From: Jannaschia formosa | Lineage (GTDB): Bacteria; Pseudomonadota; Alphaproteobacteria; Rhodobacterales; Rhodobacteraceae | Direction: 5' to 3' | NCBI RefSeq assembly: GCF_003340555.1 | Contig: NZ_QPLJ01000013.1 | Coordinates: 1 to 64,000, forward strand | Length of the DNA: 64,000 nt | Shown: positions 7,559 through 19,308 of the stretch, piece after piece | Numbering within the stretch: position 1 is the stretch's first letter | Layout of the letters: every line of letters starts with the position of its first letter | Program-made: the position numbers and the translations under genes | Notes under the pieces: generated by a model | What the model was told of the DNA's origin: nothing | Seen by the model: the letters and a program-made list of their open reading frames with translations, nothing else | Databases searched by the model: none

Positions 7559-8308
7559 TCAGCTGCCCCGGACGTCGCGCAGAAGGAGGTTGATCTCCTC
7601 GGCGATGATGTCGGGGTGGTCTTCGGGCGTGAAATGCTTGCCGCCGTCGATCCGGCGCAGCGGAGCGGCGAGATCCTTTGCCAGACGCTCGCCGTAGCTG
7701 AGCTTCTGGAACTGGTCCGCAGCGCCCCAGACCAGCCGCGCTGGAACCTTGAGGGTGGGCAGTTCGGGCGCGACCGCCTCGGTGTCGCGCACGTCCAGCG
7801 CCGCGACCTGCCGTGCCAGGGCAGCGGCTCCGTCGCTGTCGCGATAGGGCGGGAAATGCACCTCAAGCGCCTCTCGGGCCCGCGCGGCGTCGTCATGGCC
7901 GCGGCGGAACAGCGTCGTCATGACCAGCTTGAGCGCGGCATCCGGCAGGTGCCGAACGGCGCCGCGCGTGGCCCGCATCGCCTTCACGCTCGGAATCGGC
8001 CAGGAGTCGTAGGCGATGGCGTTGGTGAGGAAGAGGCCGGCGCGCTGGTCGCGGTGCCGCACGGCAGCGATCTGCGCCACGCCTCCGCCGAGGTCGTGCC
8101 CCGCGAGGACCGCACGCTCCAGCCCGAGTGACGTCATCCATGTGGCAAGATACGCGGACTGCTGTGCCACGGAGATGTCGCGGCCCTGTCCGGCGGCAAT
8201 CGAGCCGGCGTAGCGCTCGGCCAGAACCGACGCAGGCTCCGAACTCGCCTGGATCGCAGCCCGCACCTTCGGCGTCGTCGTGGCCCGCTTGTGAAGATGG
8301 ATCAGCAT
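7559..8308 (-). CDS. Alpha/beta hydrolase, N-terminally incomplete (possible pseudogene)
   Basis: 249 residues. The nucleophile elbow is 'GHDLGGGVAQ', with Asp as nucleophile as in haloalkane dehalogenases and epoxide hydrolases, and the C-terminal catalytic His lies in 'GGKHFTPEDHP'. What is missing is the first ~60 residues of the fold: the beta-strand followed by the HG oxyanion motif and the 'DLPGYG' loop. Homology starts only at 'ISVAQQSAYLATWM'. The preceding 45 residues ('KRATTTPKVRAAIQAS...') look unrelated, and I could not recover the lost part in other frames upstream. The ATG at 8308 has only a weak ribosome site. Probably a decayed or rearranged gene. Confidence 0.6.
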   Translation of the reverse strand: MLIHLHKRATTTPKVRAAIQASSEPASVLAERYAGSIAAGQGRDISVAQQSAYLATWMTSLGLERAVLAGHDLGGGVAQIAAVRHRDQRAGLFLTNAIAYDSWPIPSVKAMRATRGAVRHLPDAALKLVMTTLFRRGHDDAARAREALEVHFPPYRDSDGAAALARQVAALDVRDTEAVAPELPTLKVPARLVWGAADQFQKLSYGERLAKDLAAPLRRIDGGKHFTPEDHPDIIAEEINLLLRDVRGS

Positions 8309-8657
8309 AGTCTCGCCCCGCCTCGAATGTCCCTCAGGATCGACCTCGCCATGAAGAGCGCGGATCGTCGTGGGGAAATGTGATCAGCCGGGATGGAACA
8401 GCCAAGTCTTAGGCCGTACCGTGCAAAACTAAACCGGACCACCTCCCCAGAGCTGCGCAAGTCTCAGATTAATTTATTTATTTATCGTGGGAATAGTGAT
8501 TCGATTGCGTAGCATGCAAGGTTACGGGTTCTCGGCATCTGCCTCCGGCGCCCGGAAACCCCGCATCCCTTTGCGACATTACCTGAAAGGCCCACACGGA
8601 CTCTTGACCGCGGGCGCGGCAGGGGAAACGCTGCGGCCACATCTGCCGGAGAGTCCC
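8309..8657. other. leader/intergenic region upstream of the BMP-type transporter operon
   Basis: 349 bases without a gene. An AT-rich block with three ATTT repeats (8467-8485) stands out in otherwise GC-rich DNA and is the most likely promoter area for the operon starting at 8658. I compared the leader with purine riboswitches and saw no match. Confidence 0.4.
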
Positions 8658-9659
8658 ATGCCCACACGCCGCCACATCCTGATCGGGGCCTCGGCCCTGA
8701 CCCTCGCCGTCGCGACCTCGCCCGCCTTCGCCGATGCCCATGGCCCGATCCGGGTCGCGGGCGTCTACACCGTCCCCGTCGAGCAGCAGTGGGTCAGCCG
8801 CATCCACAAGGCCGCCGAAGCCGCCGCCGAACGCGGCGACATCGAATACACCTACACCGAAAACGTCGCCAACACCGACTATCCCCGCGTCATGCGCGAA
8901 TATGCAGAAAGCGGCGTCGACCTGATCGTCGGCGAGATCTTCGGTGCCGAGCGCGAGGCCCGCGAAGTGGCCGAGGAATACCCCGAGACCGCCTTCCTCA
9001 TGGGCTCCTCCTTCAAGGAGGACATGGGGCCCTCGAACCTCGCCGTCTTCGACAACTACATCCAGGACGCGGCCTACCTGACCGGGATCATCGCGGGCTC
9101 GATGACCGAGACGAACAATATCGGCATGGTCGGCGGCTTCCCCATCCCCGAGGTGAACCGCCTGATGCACGCCTTCATGGCCGGCGTGAAGGAGACCGCG
9201 CCCGAGGCGACCTTCCAGGTCAGCTTCATCGGCTCGTGGTTCGACCCGCCCAAGGCCAAGGAGACGGCCTTCGCGATGATCGAGAACGGCGCCGACGTGA
9301 TGTATGCCGAACGCTTCGGCGTCAGTGACGCGGCGCAGGAGCGCGGCGTGCTGGCCATCGGCAACGTGATCGACACCCAGGCCGACTATCCCGACACGGT
9401 CGTCGCCTCCGCCATCTGGCATTTCGAGCCGACGCTGGATGCGGCCATCGAGGCGGTGAAGGCGGGCACCTTCACCGCCGCCGATTACGGGCGCTACAGC
9501 TTCATGGATCGCGGCGGCAGCAGCCTTGCGCCGCTGGGCACCTTCGAGGGCAAGATCCCGCAGGAGGCGCTGGACCTCGTGGCCGAGCGCGAGGCCGCGA
9601 TCAAGGCGGGCGAGTTCTCGGTCGAGATCGACGACAGCGAGCCGACCTCCGGATCATGA
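8658..9659 (+). CDS. BMP-family ABC transporter substrate-binding protein
   Basis: 333 residues: a signal peptide ('HILIGASALTLAVATSPAFADA') followed by a BMP/PnrA-type periplasmic binding fold, with 'DLIVGEIFGAEREAREVAEEYP' and 'NNIGMVGGFPIPEVNRL'. BMP proteins bind nucleosides or nucleobases and feed an RbsA-like ATPase with two permeases, exactly the set that follows. The ATG at 8658 has GGAGAG 5 bases upstream. The stop overlaps the next start (ATGA). Because a cytosine-deaminase-like gene ends the operon, a pyrimidine or related nucleobase is the likely cargo (inference). Confidence 0.9.
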   Translation: MPTRRHILIGASALTLAVATSPAFADAHGPIRVAGVYTVPVEQQWVSRIHKAAEAAAERGDIEYTYTENVANTDYPRVMREYAESGVDLIVGEIFGAEREAREVAEEYPETAFLMGSSFKEDMGPSNLAVFDNYIQDAAYLTGIIAGSMTETNNIGMVGGFPIPEVNRLMHAFMAGVKETAPEATFQVSFIGSWFDPPKAKETAFAMIENGADVMYAERFGVSDAAQERGVLAIGNVIDTQADYPDTVVASAIWHFEPTLDAAIEAVKAGTFTAADYGRYSFMDRGGSSLAPLGTFEGKIPQEALDLVAEREAAIKAGEFSVEIDDSEPTSGS

Positions 9660-11188
9660 CGCCCCCTTCCGGCGAGACGGTCCTCCGTCTCGCCGACATC
9701 ACCGTCCGCTTCGGCCCCGTCACCGCCAACGAGGGCGTCTCGCTGACGCTCCGGCGGGGCGAGGTCGTCGCTCTTCTGGGCGAGAACGGCGCGGGCAAGA
9801 CGACGCTGATGAACGTGCTCTTCGGCCTCTACGCGGCCGACGAGGGCACGGTCGAGCTGTTCGGCCAGCCGCTGCCCCCCGGCAACCCGCGCGCCGCGCT
9901 GGAGGCCGGGGTCGGCATGGTGCACCAGCACTTCGCCCTGGCCGAGAACCTGACGGTGCTCGACAACATCACGCTGGGCACCCGATCGCTCTGGTCGCCC
10001 GGGGCCGGGCGGCGGGCGGCGCGGGCGAAGGTCGAGGGGCTCGCGACGGAATACGGGCTGCGCGTCGATCCCGACGCGACCGTGGCCAGCCTCGGCGTCG
10101 GCCAGCGCCAGCGCGTCGAGATCCTGAAGGCGCTCTACCGCGATGCGCGCATCCTGATCCTGGACGAGCCGACGGCGGTGCTGACGCCGCAGGAATCGCT
10201 CGACCTCTTCGCGACGCTGCGGAAGGCCGTGGCCAAGGGGCTCTCGATCCTGTTCATCAGCCACAAGCTGCACGAGGTCGAGGCGGTGTCTGACCGCGTC
10301 GTCGTGCTGCGGCAGGGGCGCGTCGTGGCCGAGGCCGCGACCGCCGACACCACCCGGACGGAGATGGCCCGCCTCATGGTCGGCGCCGAGATCGCCACGC
10401 CGGAGCCGCGCCCCGCCCTGCCCGGCGCCGCACGGGTCACGTTGCGCGACGTCTCGACCCCTGCGCGCGGCACCGCCACCGGGCTGCGCGGCGTCTCGAT
10501 GAGCCTGCGCGCGGGGCTGATCACAGGGCTCGTGGGCGTCTCCGGCAACGGGCAATCCGCGCTGGCCGGCCTGCTCGCCGGGCTGGAGCGGCCGAGCGCG
10601 GGCGAGATGGAGATCCGCGGCGCCCCGAGCGGCCCCTGGACCCCGCGCGCCGCCATCGCCGCCGGGATCGGCCGCATCCCCGAGGATCGCCACGGCTCCG
10701 GCACGGTGGGCGATTTCGACCTGGCCGAGAACGCCATGCTGGAGCTCTATGCCCGGCCGCCCTTCAGCCGGGGCGGCTGGATCGACCGCAAGGCCGCCCG
10801 CGCCTGGGCCGAGCGGGTGATCGACCGCTACGACGTGCGCTGCCCCGGCCCCGAGGCCCCGATCCGGCTGCTGTCAGGCGGCAACATGCAGAAGCTGATC
10901 CTCGGCCGGGTGATGGAGACCTCGCCCGAGGTGATCCTCGCCAACCAGCCGGTGCGCGGCCTCGACATCGGCGCGCTGACCTATGTTCACGAGCAGCTTC
11001 TGGCCGCCCGGGACCGGGGCGCGGCGGTGCTGCTGATCTCCGAGGATCTCGACGAGGTGATCTCCCTCTCGGACGTGATCCACGCCATCTCCGAGGGACG
11101 CCTGTCGCCGCCCTTCGCGCGGGGCACGATGACCCCCGCCGAACTGGGCGAGTGGATGACCGGCGCGAGGTTCGACGATGCGGCTTGA
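9656..11188 (+). CDS. ABC transporter ATP-binding protein, two fused ABC domains (nucleoside/simple sugar type)
   Basis: 510 residues with two ATPase domains. Domain 1 has Walker A 'GENGAGKTT' near residue 44, a signature 'SLGVGQRQR' in place of LSGGQ, and Walker B 'ILILDEP'. Domain 2 has the usual degenerate 'GVSGNGQSA' P-loop, signature 'LLSGGNMQK' and 'VILANQPVRGLD'. This asymmetric architecture is typical of NupA/RbsA-like ATPases serving BMP-type importers. It overlaps the binding-protein gene by 4 bases and the first permease gene by 11, so the operon is translationally coupled. Confidence 0.93.
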   Translation: MTPPSGETVLRLADITVRFGPVTANEGVSLTLRRGEVVALLGENGAGKTTLMNVLFGLYAADEGTVELFGQPLPPGNPRAALEAGVGMVHQHFALAENLTVLDNITLGTRSLWSPGAGRRAARAKVEGLATEYGLRVDPDATVASLGVGQRQRVEILKALYRDARILILDEPTAVLTPQESLDLFATLRKAVAKGLSILFISHKLHEVEAVSDRVVVLRQGRVVAEAATADTTRTEMARLMVGAEIATPEPRPALPGAARVTLRDVSTPARGTATGLRGVSMSLRAGLITGLVGVSGNGQSALAGLLAGLERPSAGEMEIRGAPSGPWTPRAAIAAGIGRIPEDRHGSGTVGDFDLAENAMLELYARPPFSRGGWIDRKAARAWAERVIDRYDVRCPGPEAPIRLLSGGNMQKLILGRVMETSPEVILANQPVRGLDIGALTYVHEQLLAARDRGAAVLLISEDLDEVISLSDVIHAISEGRLSPPFARGTMTPAELGEWMTGARFDDAA

Positions 11189-12224
11189 GCCGATCCCCGC
11201 CCCCTCGCTCGCCCGCCGCCTCGGCCTGCCGGCCTTCGCGCTGATCCTCACGGCGCTGGTCGCGATGGGCCTCGTCGCGCTGGCGGGCGCCGCGCCGGGC
11301 GAGGTGGCGTGGCTGGTCCTCAAGGGCGCGGCCGGCTCGCAATTCGCGCTGCTGGAGACGCTGAACCGCGCCACGCCGCTGATCTTCACCGGCCTCGCCG
11401 TGGCCGTCGCCTTCCGCGCGAAGCTCTGGAACATCGGGGCGGAGGCACAGCTCTATCTCGGCGCCGTCGCCACGGTCGTCCTCGGCACCGGCCTGCTCGA
11501 CTGGCCCCCCGCGGTGCTGCTGCCGGTGCTCGCGGTCGCCGCGATGGCGGCGGGGGCGCTGGCGCTGCTGGTGCCGACCTTCCTCAAGACGCGCTTCGGC
11601 GTGGACGAGGTGGTGACGACGCTGCTTCTGAACTTCGTCGCGCTTCTCTTCGTCTCCTACCTGCTGGAGGGGCCGCTGAAGGACCCGATGGGTCTCGGCT
11701 GGCCCAAGTCGCCGCCGCTGATCGACGAGGCCCGCCTGCCGCGGCTGGTCGAGGGGCTCAGGCTGCACTGGGGCTTCGGACTCGCACTGATCGCCGCCGC
11801 CCTCGTCTGGGTCATTCAGACGCGCACGATCTGGGGCTTCGAGATCCGGGCCGTGGGCCTGAACGCCGAGGCCGCGCGCTTCGCGGGCATGCCGGTCAAC
11901 GCCGTTCTGGTGCGCACCGCCATCCTGTCCGGCGGCCTCGCAGCCCTCGCGGGCTTCTCCGAGGTGGCGGGGGCCAAGGGCGCGCTGACGCTCGATCTGA
12001 GCCCGGGCTTCGGCTACACCGGCATCATCGTCGCGATGCTGGCGCTGCTGCACCCGCTGGGCGTGGTCGTCGCCGCGATCTTCGTCGCGGGCATCTTCGT
12101 CGGCGCCGACAGCATGTCCCGCGCGGCGGGCGTGCCCAGCTTCATCGCCGACATCCTGCTCGCCTCGGCGCTGCTCGCCATGGTGCTGGCCCTCGGCCTG
12201 ACCCGCCTGCGGATCCGCCGATGA
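11178..12224 (+). CDS. ABC transporter permease 1 (BMP/nucleoside type)
   Basis: 348 residues, an inner-membrane permease of the BPD_transp_2 family with about 8-9 hydrophobic segments. The loop 'WNIGAEAQLYLGA' and the later 'AVGLNAEAARFAGMPV' segment mark the nucleoside-importer branch. It pairs with permease 2 to form the heterodimeric channel. Its stop overlaps the start of permease 2 by 4 bases. Confidence 0.92.
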   Translation: MRLEPIPAPSLARRLGLPAFALILTALVAMGLVALAGAAPGEVAWLVLKGAAGSQFALLETLNRATPLIFTGLAVAVAFRAKLWNIGAEAQLYLGAVATVVLGTGLLDWPPAVLLPVLAVAAMAAGALALLVPTFLKTRFGVDEVVTTLLLNFVALLFVSYLLEGPLKDPMGLGWPKSPPLIDEARLPRLVEGLRLHWGFGLALIAAALVWVIQTRTIWGFEIRAVGLNAEAARFAGMPVNAVLVRTAILSGGLAALAGFSEVAGAKGALTLDLSPGFGYTGIIVAMLALLHPLGVVVAAIFVAGIFVGADSMSRAAGVPSFIADILLASALLAMVLALGLTRLRIRR

Positions 12225-13168
12225 CGGAGCTTCTGGAGATCCTGCTTTCGGCCAGCTTCTGGGCCGCCGCAATCCGCATCGCGAGCCCGCTGATCTTCGC
12301 CGCCATGGGAGAGCTGATCTGCGAGCGCGCGGGGGTGCTGAACCTCGGAATCGAGGGGATCATGGTCGTCGGCGCCTTCGCCGGCTGGATGGCGGTCTAT
12401 TCCGGGCTCGGCCTCTGGCCCGGCGTCGGCGTGGCGTTGCTTTCAGGCATGGCCTTCGGGCTGCTGCACGCGACCCTCACCGTCCCCTTCGGCCTGTCGC
12501 AGCATGTCGTCGGCCTCGGCATCACGCTGCTGGCCACCTCGGCCACCTACTACGCCTATCGCCTCGCCCTGCCGCAGGTGACCACGCCGCCGAAGATCGA
12601 CGCCTTCGATCCCTACGCCATCCCCATCCTGTCCGATCTGCCGCTGATCGGCCCGGCGCTCTTCACCCAGACCCCGCTGACCTACGCCGCCTTCGCCACC
12701 GCCGCGCTGGTCGCCTTCGTCCTCTTCCGCACGCCGCTGGGCCTCGCCCTCCGCGCCTGCGGCGAGAACCCGGCGGCCGTCGCGGCGCAGGGCCTTCCGG
12801 TGACGGGGCTGCGCATGGGGGCGGTGATCGTCGGATCAGGCTTGATGGCGGTGGGCGGCGCGTTCCTCACCATGTCGGCCTTCGACAGCTTCTTCTTCGA
12901 GATGGTGAACGGGCGCGGCTGGATCTGCATCGCGCTGGTCGTCTTCGGCGCATGGCGCCCGGGCAAGACGCTGCTCGGCGCGATCCTCTTCGCGGCCTTC
13001 GACGCACTCCAGATCCGGCTGCAACAGACACCGCTCGGCGCGGCCCTGCCCTATCAGGCCTTCCTCGCCGCGCCCTACATCCTGTCCATCCTGGCGCTGG
13101 TCGTCATGTCGCGGCGCGCCCAGGTGCCGGCCGCCCTGATGGTCCCGTTCCGAAAGGGAGAACGCTGA
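12221..13168 (+). CDS. ABC transporter permease 2 (BMP/nucleoside type)
   Basis: 315 residues, second BPD_transp_2 permease. The 'GVLNLGIEGIMVVGAFAGW' segment and 'RACGENPAAVAAQGLPV' are hallmark sequences of the second permease in BMP-type systems. The ATG at 12221 overlaps the previous stop. A much longer frame runs through upstream but has no support. The last base is shared with the first base of the deaminase start codon. Confidence 0.92.
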   Translation: MTELLEILLSASFWAAAIRIASPLIFAAMGELICERAGVLNLGIEGIMVVGAFAGWMAVYSGLGLWPGVGVALLSGMAFGLLHATLTVPFGLSQHVVGLGITLLATSATYYAYRLALPQVTTPPKIDAFDPYAIPILSDLPLIGPALFTQTPLTYAAFATAALVAFVLFRTPLGLALRACGENPAAVAAQGLPVTGLRMGAVIVGSGLMAVGGAFLTMSAFDSFFFEMVNGRGWICIALVVFGAWRPGKTLLGAILFAAFDALQIRLQQTPLGAALPYQAFLAAPYILSILALVVMSRRAQVPAALMVPFRKGER

Positions 13169-14439
13169 TGCTCGACCTCATCATCCGGGGCGGCACGCTG
13201 CCCGACGGCACCACCGCCGATATCGGCATCGCCGGCGACCGCATCGCCGAGATCGCGCCGAAGATCGACGCCGACGCGCAGGAGATCGACGCGCGTGGCG
13301 ACCTCGTCTCGCCCCCCTTCGTCGATCCGCATTTCCACATGGACGCCACGCTCAGCTACGGCACGCCGCGCGCCAACCGCTCCGGCACCCTGCTGGAGGG
13401 CATCGACCTCTGGGGTGAGCTTCGGGACATCGCCACCGTCGACGAGATGATCGACCGCGCGGTCGCCTATTGCGACTGGGCGGTCTCGATGGGGCTGCTG
13501 GCCGTCCGCACCCATGTCGACACGACGCCCGACCACCTGCGCGGGGTCGAGGCCATGCTGGAGGTGCGCCGCCGCGTCGCCCCCTATCTCGACCTGCAAC
13601 TGGTGGCCTTCCCGCAGGACGGGGTGTTTCGCGCGCGAAACGGACTGCAGAACCTCACCCGCGCGCTGGACATGGGCGTCGACGTGGTCGGCGGCATCCC
13701 CCATTTCGAGCGCACGATGGAGGAGGGCGCGCGATCCGTCCGCGTCCTGTGCAAATTGGCCGCCGAGCGCGGCCTGCCCGTCGACATGCATTGCGACGAG
13801 ACGGACGACCCGATGTCGCGCCATATCGAGACCCTCGCCGCCGAGACCACCCGCCTCGGCCTGACCCGCGTGGCCGGCTCGCACCTGACCTCGATGCATT
13901 CGATGGACAACTACTACGTCTCGAAGCTGATCCCGCTGATCGCCGAGGCGGGGATCGCGGCGATCCCCAACCCGATCATCAACATCACCCTGCAGGGCCG
14001 CCACGACACCTACCCCAAACGCCGTGGCCTGACCCGCGTGAAAGAGATGCAGGCGGCCGGCATCGCCGTGGGCTGGGGGCAGGACTGCGTCCTCGACCCG
14101 TGGTATTCGCTGGGGACGGCGGACATGCTCGACGTGGCCTTCATGGGAATGCATGTCGCGCAGATGACCCACCCGTCCGAGATGGCGCGCTGCTTCGAGA
14201 TGGTGACGGCGACCAATGCCGCGATCATGGGCCTCGATTTCGGCCTGCGCGTCGGCGCGCCCGCCTCGCTGGTGGTGCTGGACGCCGCGACCCCGACCGA
14301 GGCGCTGCGCCTCCGCCCCGCGCGCCTCGCCGTGATCTCGAAAGGCAAGCTGGTCAGCCGCCAGCCGCGCGGCGCGGCGGCCCTCTCCCTGCCCGGCCGC
14401 CCCGGGTCGGCCAACCGGCGCCACGCGCCGCATCCCTGA
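13168..14439 (+). CDS. CodA-like amidohydrolase (cytosine deaminase family)
   Basis: 423 residues. It closely follows cytosine deaminase CodA: metal ligands His55 and His57 ('DPHFHMD'), His208 with catalytic Glu211 in 'HCDETDD', His239 in 'GSHLTSMHS', and Asp306 in 'GQDCVLDPWY'. The Gln before the 'DGVF' turn (Gln150), which reads the pyrimidine ring in CodA, is kept. The residue after the metal Asp, Asp314 in E. coli CodA, is Cys307 here, so the exact substrate may differ from cytosine. It ends an operon with a BMP-type importer, arguing for uptake and deamination of a nucleobase-like compound. Confidence 0.85.
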   Translation: MLDLIIRGGTLPDGTTADIGIAGDRIAEIAPKIDADAQEIDARGDLVSPPFVDPHFHMDATLSYGTPRANRSGTLLEGIDLWGELRDIATVDEMIDRAVAYCDWAVSMGLLAVRTHVDTTPDHLRGVEAMLEVRRRVAPYLDLQLVAFPQDGVFRARNGLQNLTRALDMGVDVVGGIPHFERTMEEGARSVRVLCKLAAERGLPVDMHCDETDDPMSRHIETLAAETTRLGLTRVAGSHLTSMHSMDNYYVSKLIPLIAEAGIAAIPNPIINITLQGRHDTYPKRRGLTRVKEMQAAGIAVGWGQDCVLDPWYSLGTADMLDVAFMGMHVAQMTHPSEMARCFEMVTATNAAIMGLDFGLRVGAPASLVVLDAATPTEALRLRPARLAVISKGKLVSRQPRGAAALSLPGRPGSANRRHAPHP

Positions 14440-14495
14440 CCGGTCCGCCCGCTGGCGGGGCCCAACTCCCCGGTCGGAACGCCGAGGAGGGACCG

Positions 14496-14801
14496 ATGGC
14501 CACGCCCGACGTGGTCCGCGCGCAGATGGAGGGCGGGATCGGCTTCGGCCTCGGCTCCGTGCTGATGGACGAGATCGCGCTCGGGCCGGGCGGGCGCGTG
14601 CAGCAGACCAGTTTCGCCAGCTACCCGCTGCTGCGCCTGCCGCAGATACCGCGGACCGAGGTCGCGATCCTGCCCAGCGACCAGCCCCCCAGCGGGGTGG
14701 GCGAGCCCCCCACGCCGCCCATCGCCGCCGCCGTCGGCAATGCTTGGCGGTCGCTGATCGGCCGGGCCGTGCACCACCTGCCCTTCCGCCCCGCCGCCTG
14801 A
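14496..14801 (+). pseudogene. C-terminal remnant of isoquinoline 1-oxidoreductase large subunit (IorB-like)
   Basis: 101 residues that match only the last ~100 residues of the ~730-residue molybdopterin subunit of isoquinoline 1-oxidoreductase/aldehyde oxidase-like enzymes. 'RAQMEGGIGFGLGSVL', 'FASYPLLRLPQIP' and 'GVGEPPTPPIAAAVGNA' are all from the terminal domain. The molybdopterin-binding body and the IorA [2Fe-2S] subunit are absent from the window. A GAGGAGGG ribosome-site-like sequence precedes the ATG by chance or by rearrangement. I read this as a gene remnant. Confidence 0.75.
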
Positions 14802-14812
14802 GGAGGGTGCCC

Positions 14813-15198
14813 ATGCCGAGACCGATCCTCTGCGCGCTTTCGCTCGCCACCCCGCTCGCCGCGCAGGAGGCGGGGCTGGCCGGGCCCGAGACCTTCGCCG
14901 GGATCGCGGACGACGAGGCCCGCGCCGCCGCGATCTTCACCAGATGGGCAAGGTGCTGCAGCACCCGCGCTGCCTCAACTGCCACCCGGTCGAGGGCGGC
15001 CCGCTGCAGGGCGACGCGATGGTCCCGCACCAGCCGCCCGTCATGCGGGGCGACGCCGGTTTCGGCGCGGTCGGCATGCGCTGTTCGACCTGTCACGGGA
15101 ACCCGGGCGAAAGCCGCAACCCCGCGCCGGGCAGTCAGGACCTGTTCAGGCGCCTGACCCAGACCTGGATCGACGCCGGCGCGCATTGCCCGGCCTGA
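14813..15198 (+). pseudogene. ior-associated cytochrome-like protein, frameshifted and internally deleted
   Basis: The first frame from ATG 14813 encodes a signal peptide and '[18 protein letters not shown]'. The homologous sequence then continues one frame over from 14944: '[24 protein letters not shown]' and '[11 protein letters not shown]'. Restoring one base near 14942 (ACC-AGATGG to ACC-GAGATGG) joins them. The two haem/metal-type CxxCH motifs are kept, but compared with family members I remember, about 50 residues between 'CHGN' and the C-terminal 'TQTWIDAGAHCP' are also missing. Together with the IorB remnant upstream it is a decaying oxidoreductase locus. A sequencing error could explain the frameshift but not the deletion. 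Confidence 0.7.
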
Positions 15199-15252
15199 GC
15201 CGGGCCGTCGCCTTTCGGCAGCGACACCTAGTCCGGCAGTGCCGCGCCGCCG

Positions 15253-18445
<3,193 letters not shown>

Positions 18446-18461
18446 GGTTCGGTGAAGAACG

Positions 18462-18493
18462 GGGGGCGCGGCCTGCGGGTCGCGCCCCCTTTT
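18462..18493 (+). terminator. Rho-independent terminator after katG
   Basis: GGGGGCGCG (18462-18470) pairs perfectly with CGCGCCCCC (18481-18489) across a 10-base loop and is followed by TTTT. It lies 16 bases after the katG stop. Confidence 0.85.
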
Positions 18494-18610
18494 CGCATTG
18501 CTCGAAGGTTGGCGCGGAGCATCTCGTGGAATCCGGTTAGGTGAACATTCTCACTGAAATCTGCGGGCCGTCTTTTTGCCGGCTGTTAGTCATATGGCGA
18601 TGGTTTCAAG

Positions 18611-19129
18611 ATGGTGGCTTTCGAAAAAGATCTTGCGGCGATCATTGGCAGGCCGTCGACGCAAAGGCCATTTGTCTGCGATGGGGACCCATCTGCTTGC
18701 TCTGTATGGGTCGTAGGATACAACGCGGCTACGACCGGCGGTGACTGGTGGCGGTTCTGGTCCGATCGAAGCGGATTCGATCTCAATTCGTGGCGCAAAG
18801 ACTACGACGCAGAACGAGCGGCTCGCGGTAAGAGAGCATCTGCCACACGTCTTCGTATTGACAGGTTAAGAGCATCTGTCCCCAACCTATTGGAAACCAA
18901 TATTTACGCTTCGCCATCAACTAGAATGGCAAATATGCCCACCAGCAGCACAGAGGCTTTCGACTTGCTTCTGACCACGTTCAAGCCTCGCGTAATCATT
19001 GCGCATGGCACGGCGTCAGCGAATCACTTGGCAGGCTGGGCTGATGGAGAATTGATAACTTGTCCTCATCTTTCCCGAGCGGGATATGCGATAGTCGATG
19101 ATATCGTTGAGCGACTTCGGAACTGCTGA
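18611..19129 (+). CDS. Hypothetical protein resembling the uracil-DNA glycosylase fold
   Basis: 172 residues, base composition and codon use noticeably more AT-rich than the neighbours, suggesting horizontal transfer. 'SVWVVGYNAATTGGDWWRFW' (31-50) resembles the motif-A strand and loop of uracil-DNA glycosylase-superfamily proteins (VxGxNPG-like). 'ITCPHLSRAG' (149-158) sits where the family's HPS-type motif B would be, and 'PRVIIAHGTASANHL' is the strand before it. No catalytic Asp/Glu can be assigned with certainty. It is isolated between the katG terminator and a convergent yihY terminator. The fold call is an inference from pattern only. Confidence 0.5.
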   Translation: MVAFEKDLAAIIGRPSTQRPFVCDGDPSACSVWVVGYNAATTGGDWWRFWSDRSGFDLNSWRKDYDAERAARGKRASATRLRIDRLRASVPNLLETNIYASPSTRMANMPTSSTEAFDLLLTTFKPRVIIAHGTASANHLAGWADGELITCPHLSRAGYAIVDDIVERLRNC

Positions 19130-19186
19130 CACCACTCGCTGCGAAATCAGAGCCCTGTGGTCGCGAATCTGGGAGAACGAGGTCAA

Positions 19187-19215
19187 AGGAGACAACAAGG
19201 CGGCCAACGGCCGCC
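19187..19215 (-). terminator. Terminator downstream of yihY-like gene
   Basis: On the minus strand GGCGGCC-gtt-GGCCGCC (19215 to 19199) is followed by the T-rich 'TTGTTGT'. It lies ~93 bases beyond the stop of the minus-strand YihY/BrkB gene and could also stop readthrough from the convergent UDG-like gene. Confidence 0.65.
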
Positions 19216-19308
19216 CCTCCTACTGACCGGCAGACCCGAGACCGTTAACAAGCGAAGCGACAATGTGCGCTGCCACCCCAGCGGGCAGCTTGTACCGATA
19301 TTGCTACC

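Noticed and set aside
8487-8657. Possible purine or xanthine riboswitch ahead of the BMP transporter operon
   Set aside because: I compared the leader with guanine/adenine and NMT1-type consensus blocks and found none of the conserved loops.
13075-15186. Long minus-strand open frame opposite codA and the ior remnants
   Set aside because: Arg/Gly/Ala-rich shadow with no motifs; the opposite strand has the verified CodA signature.
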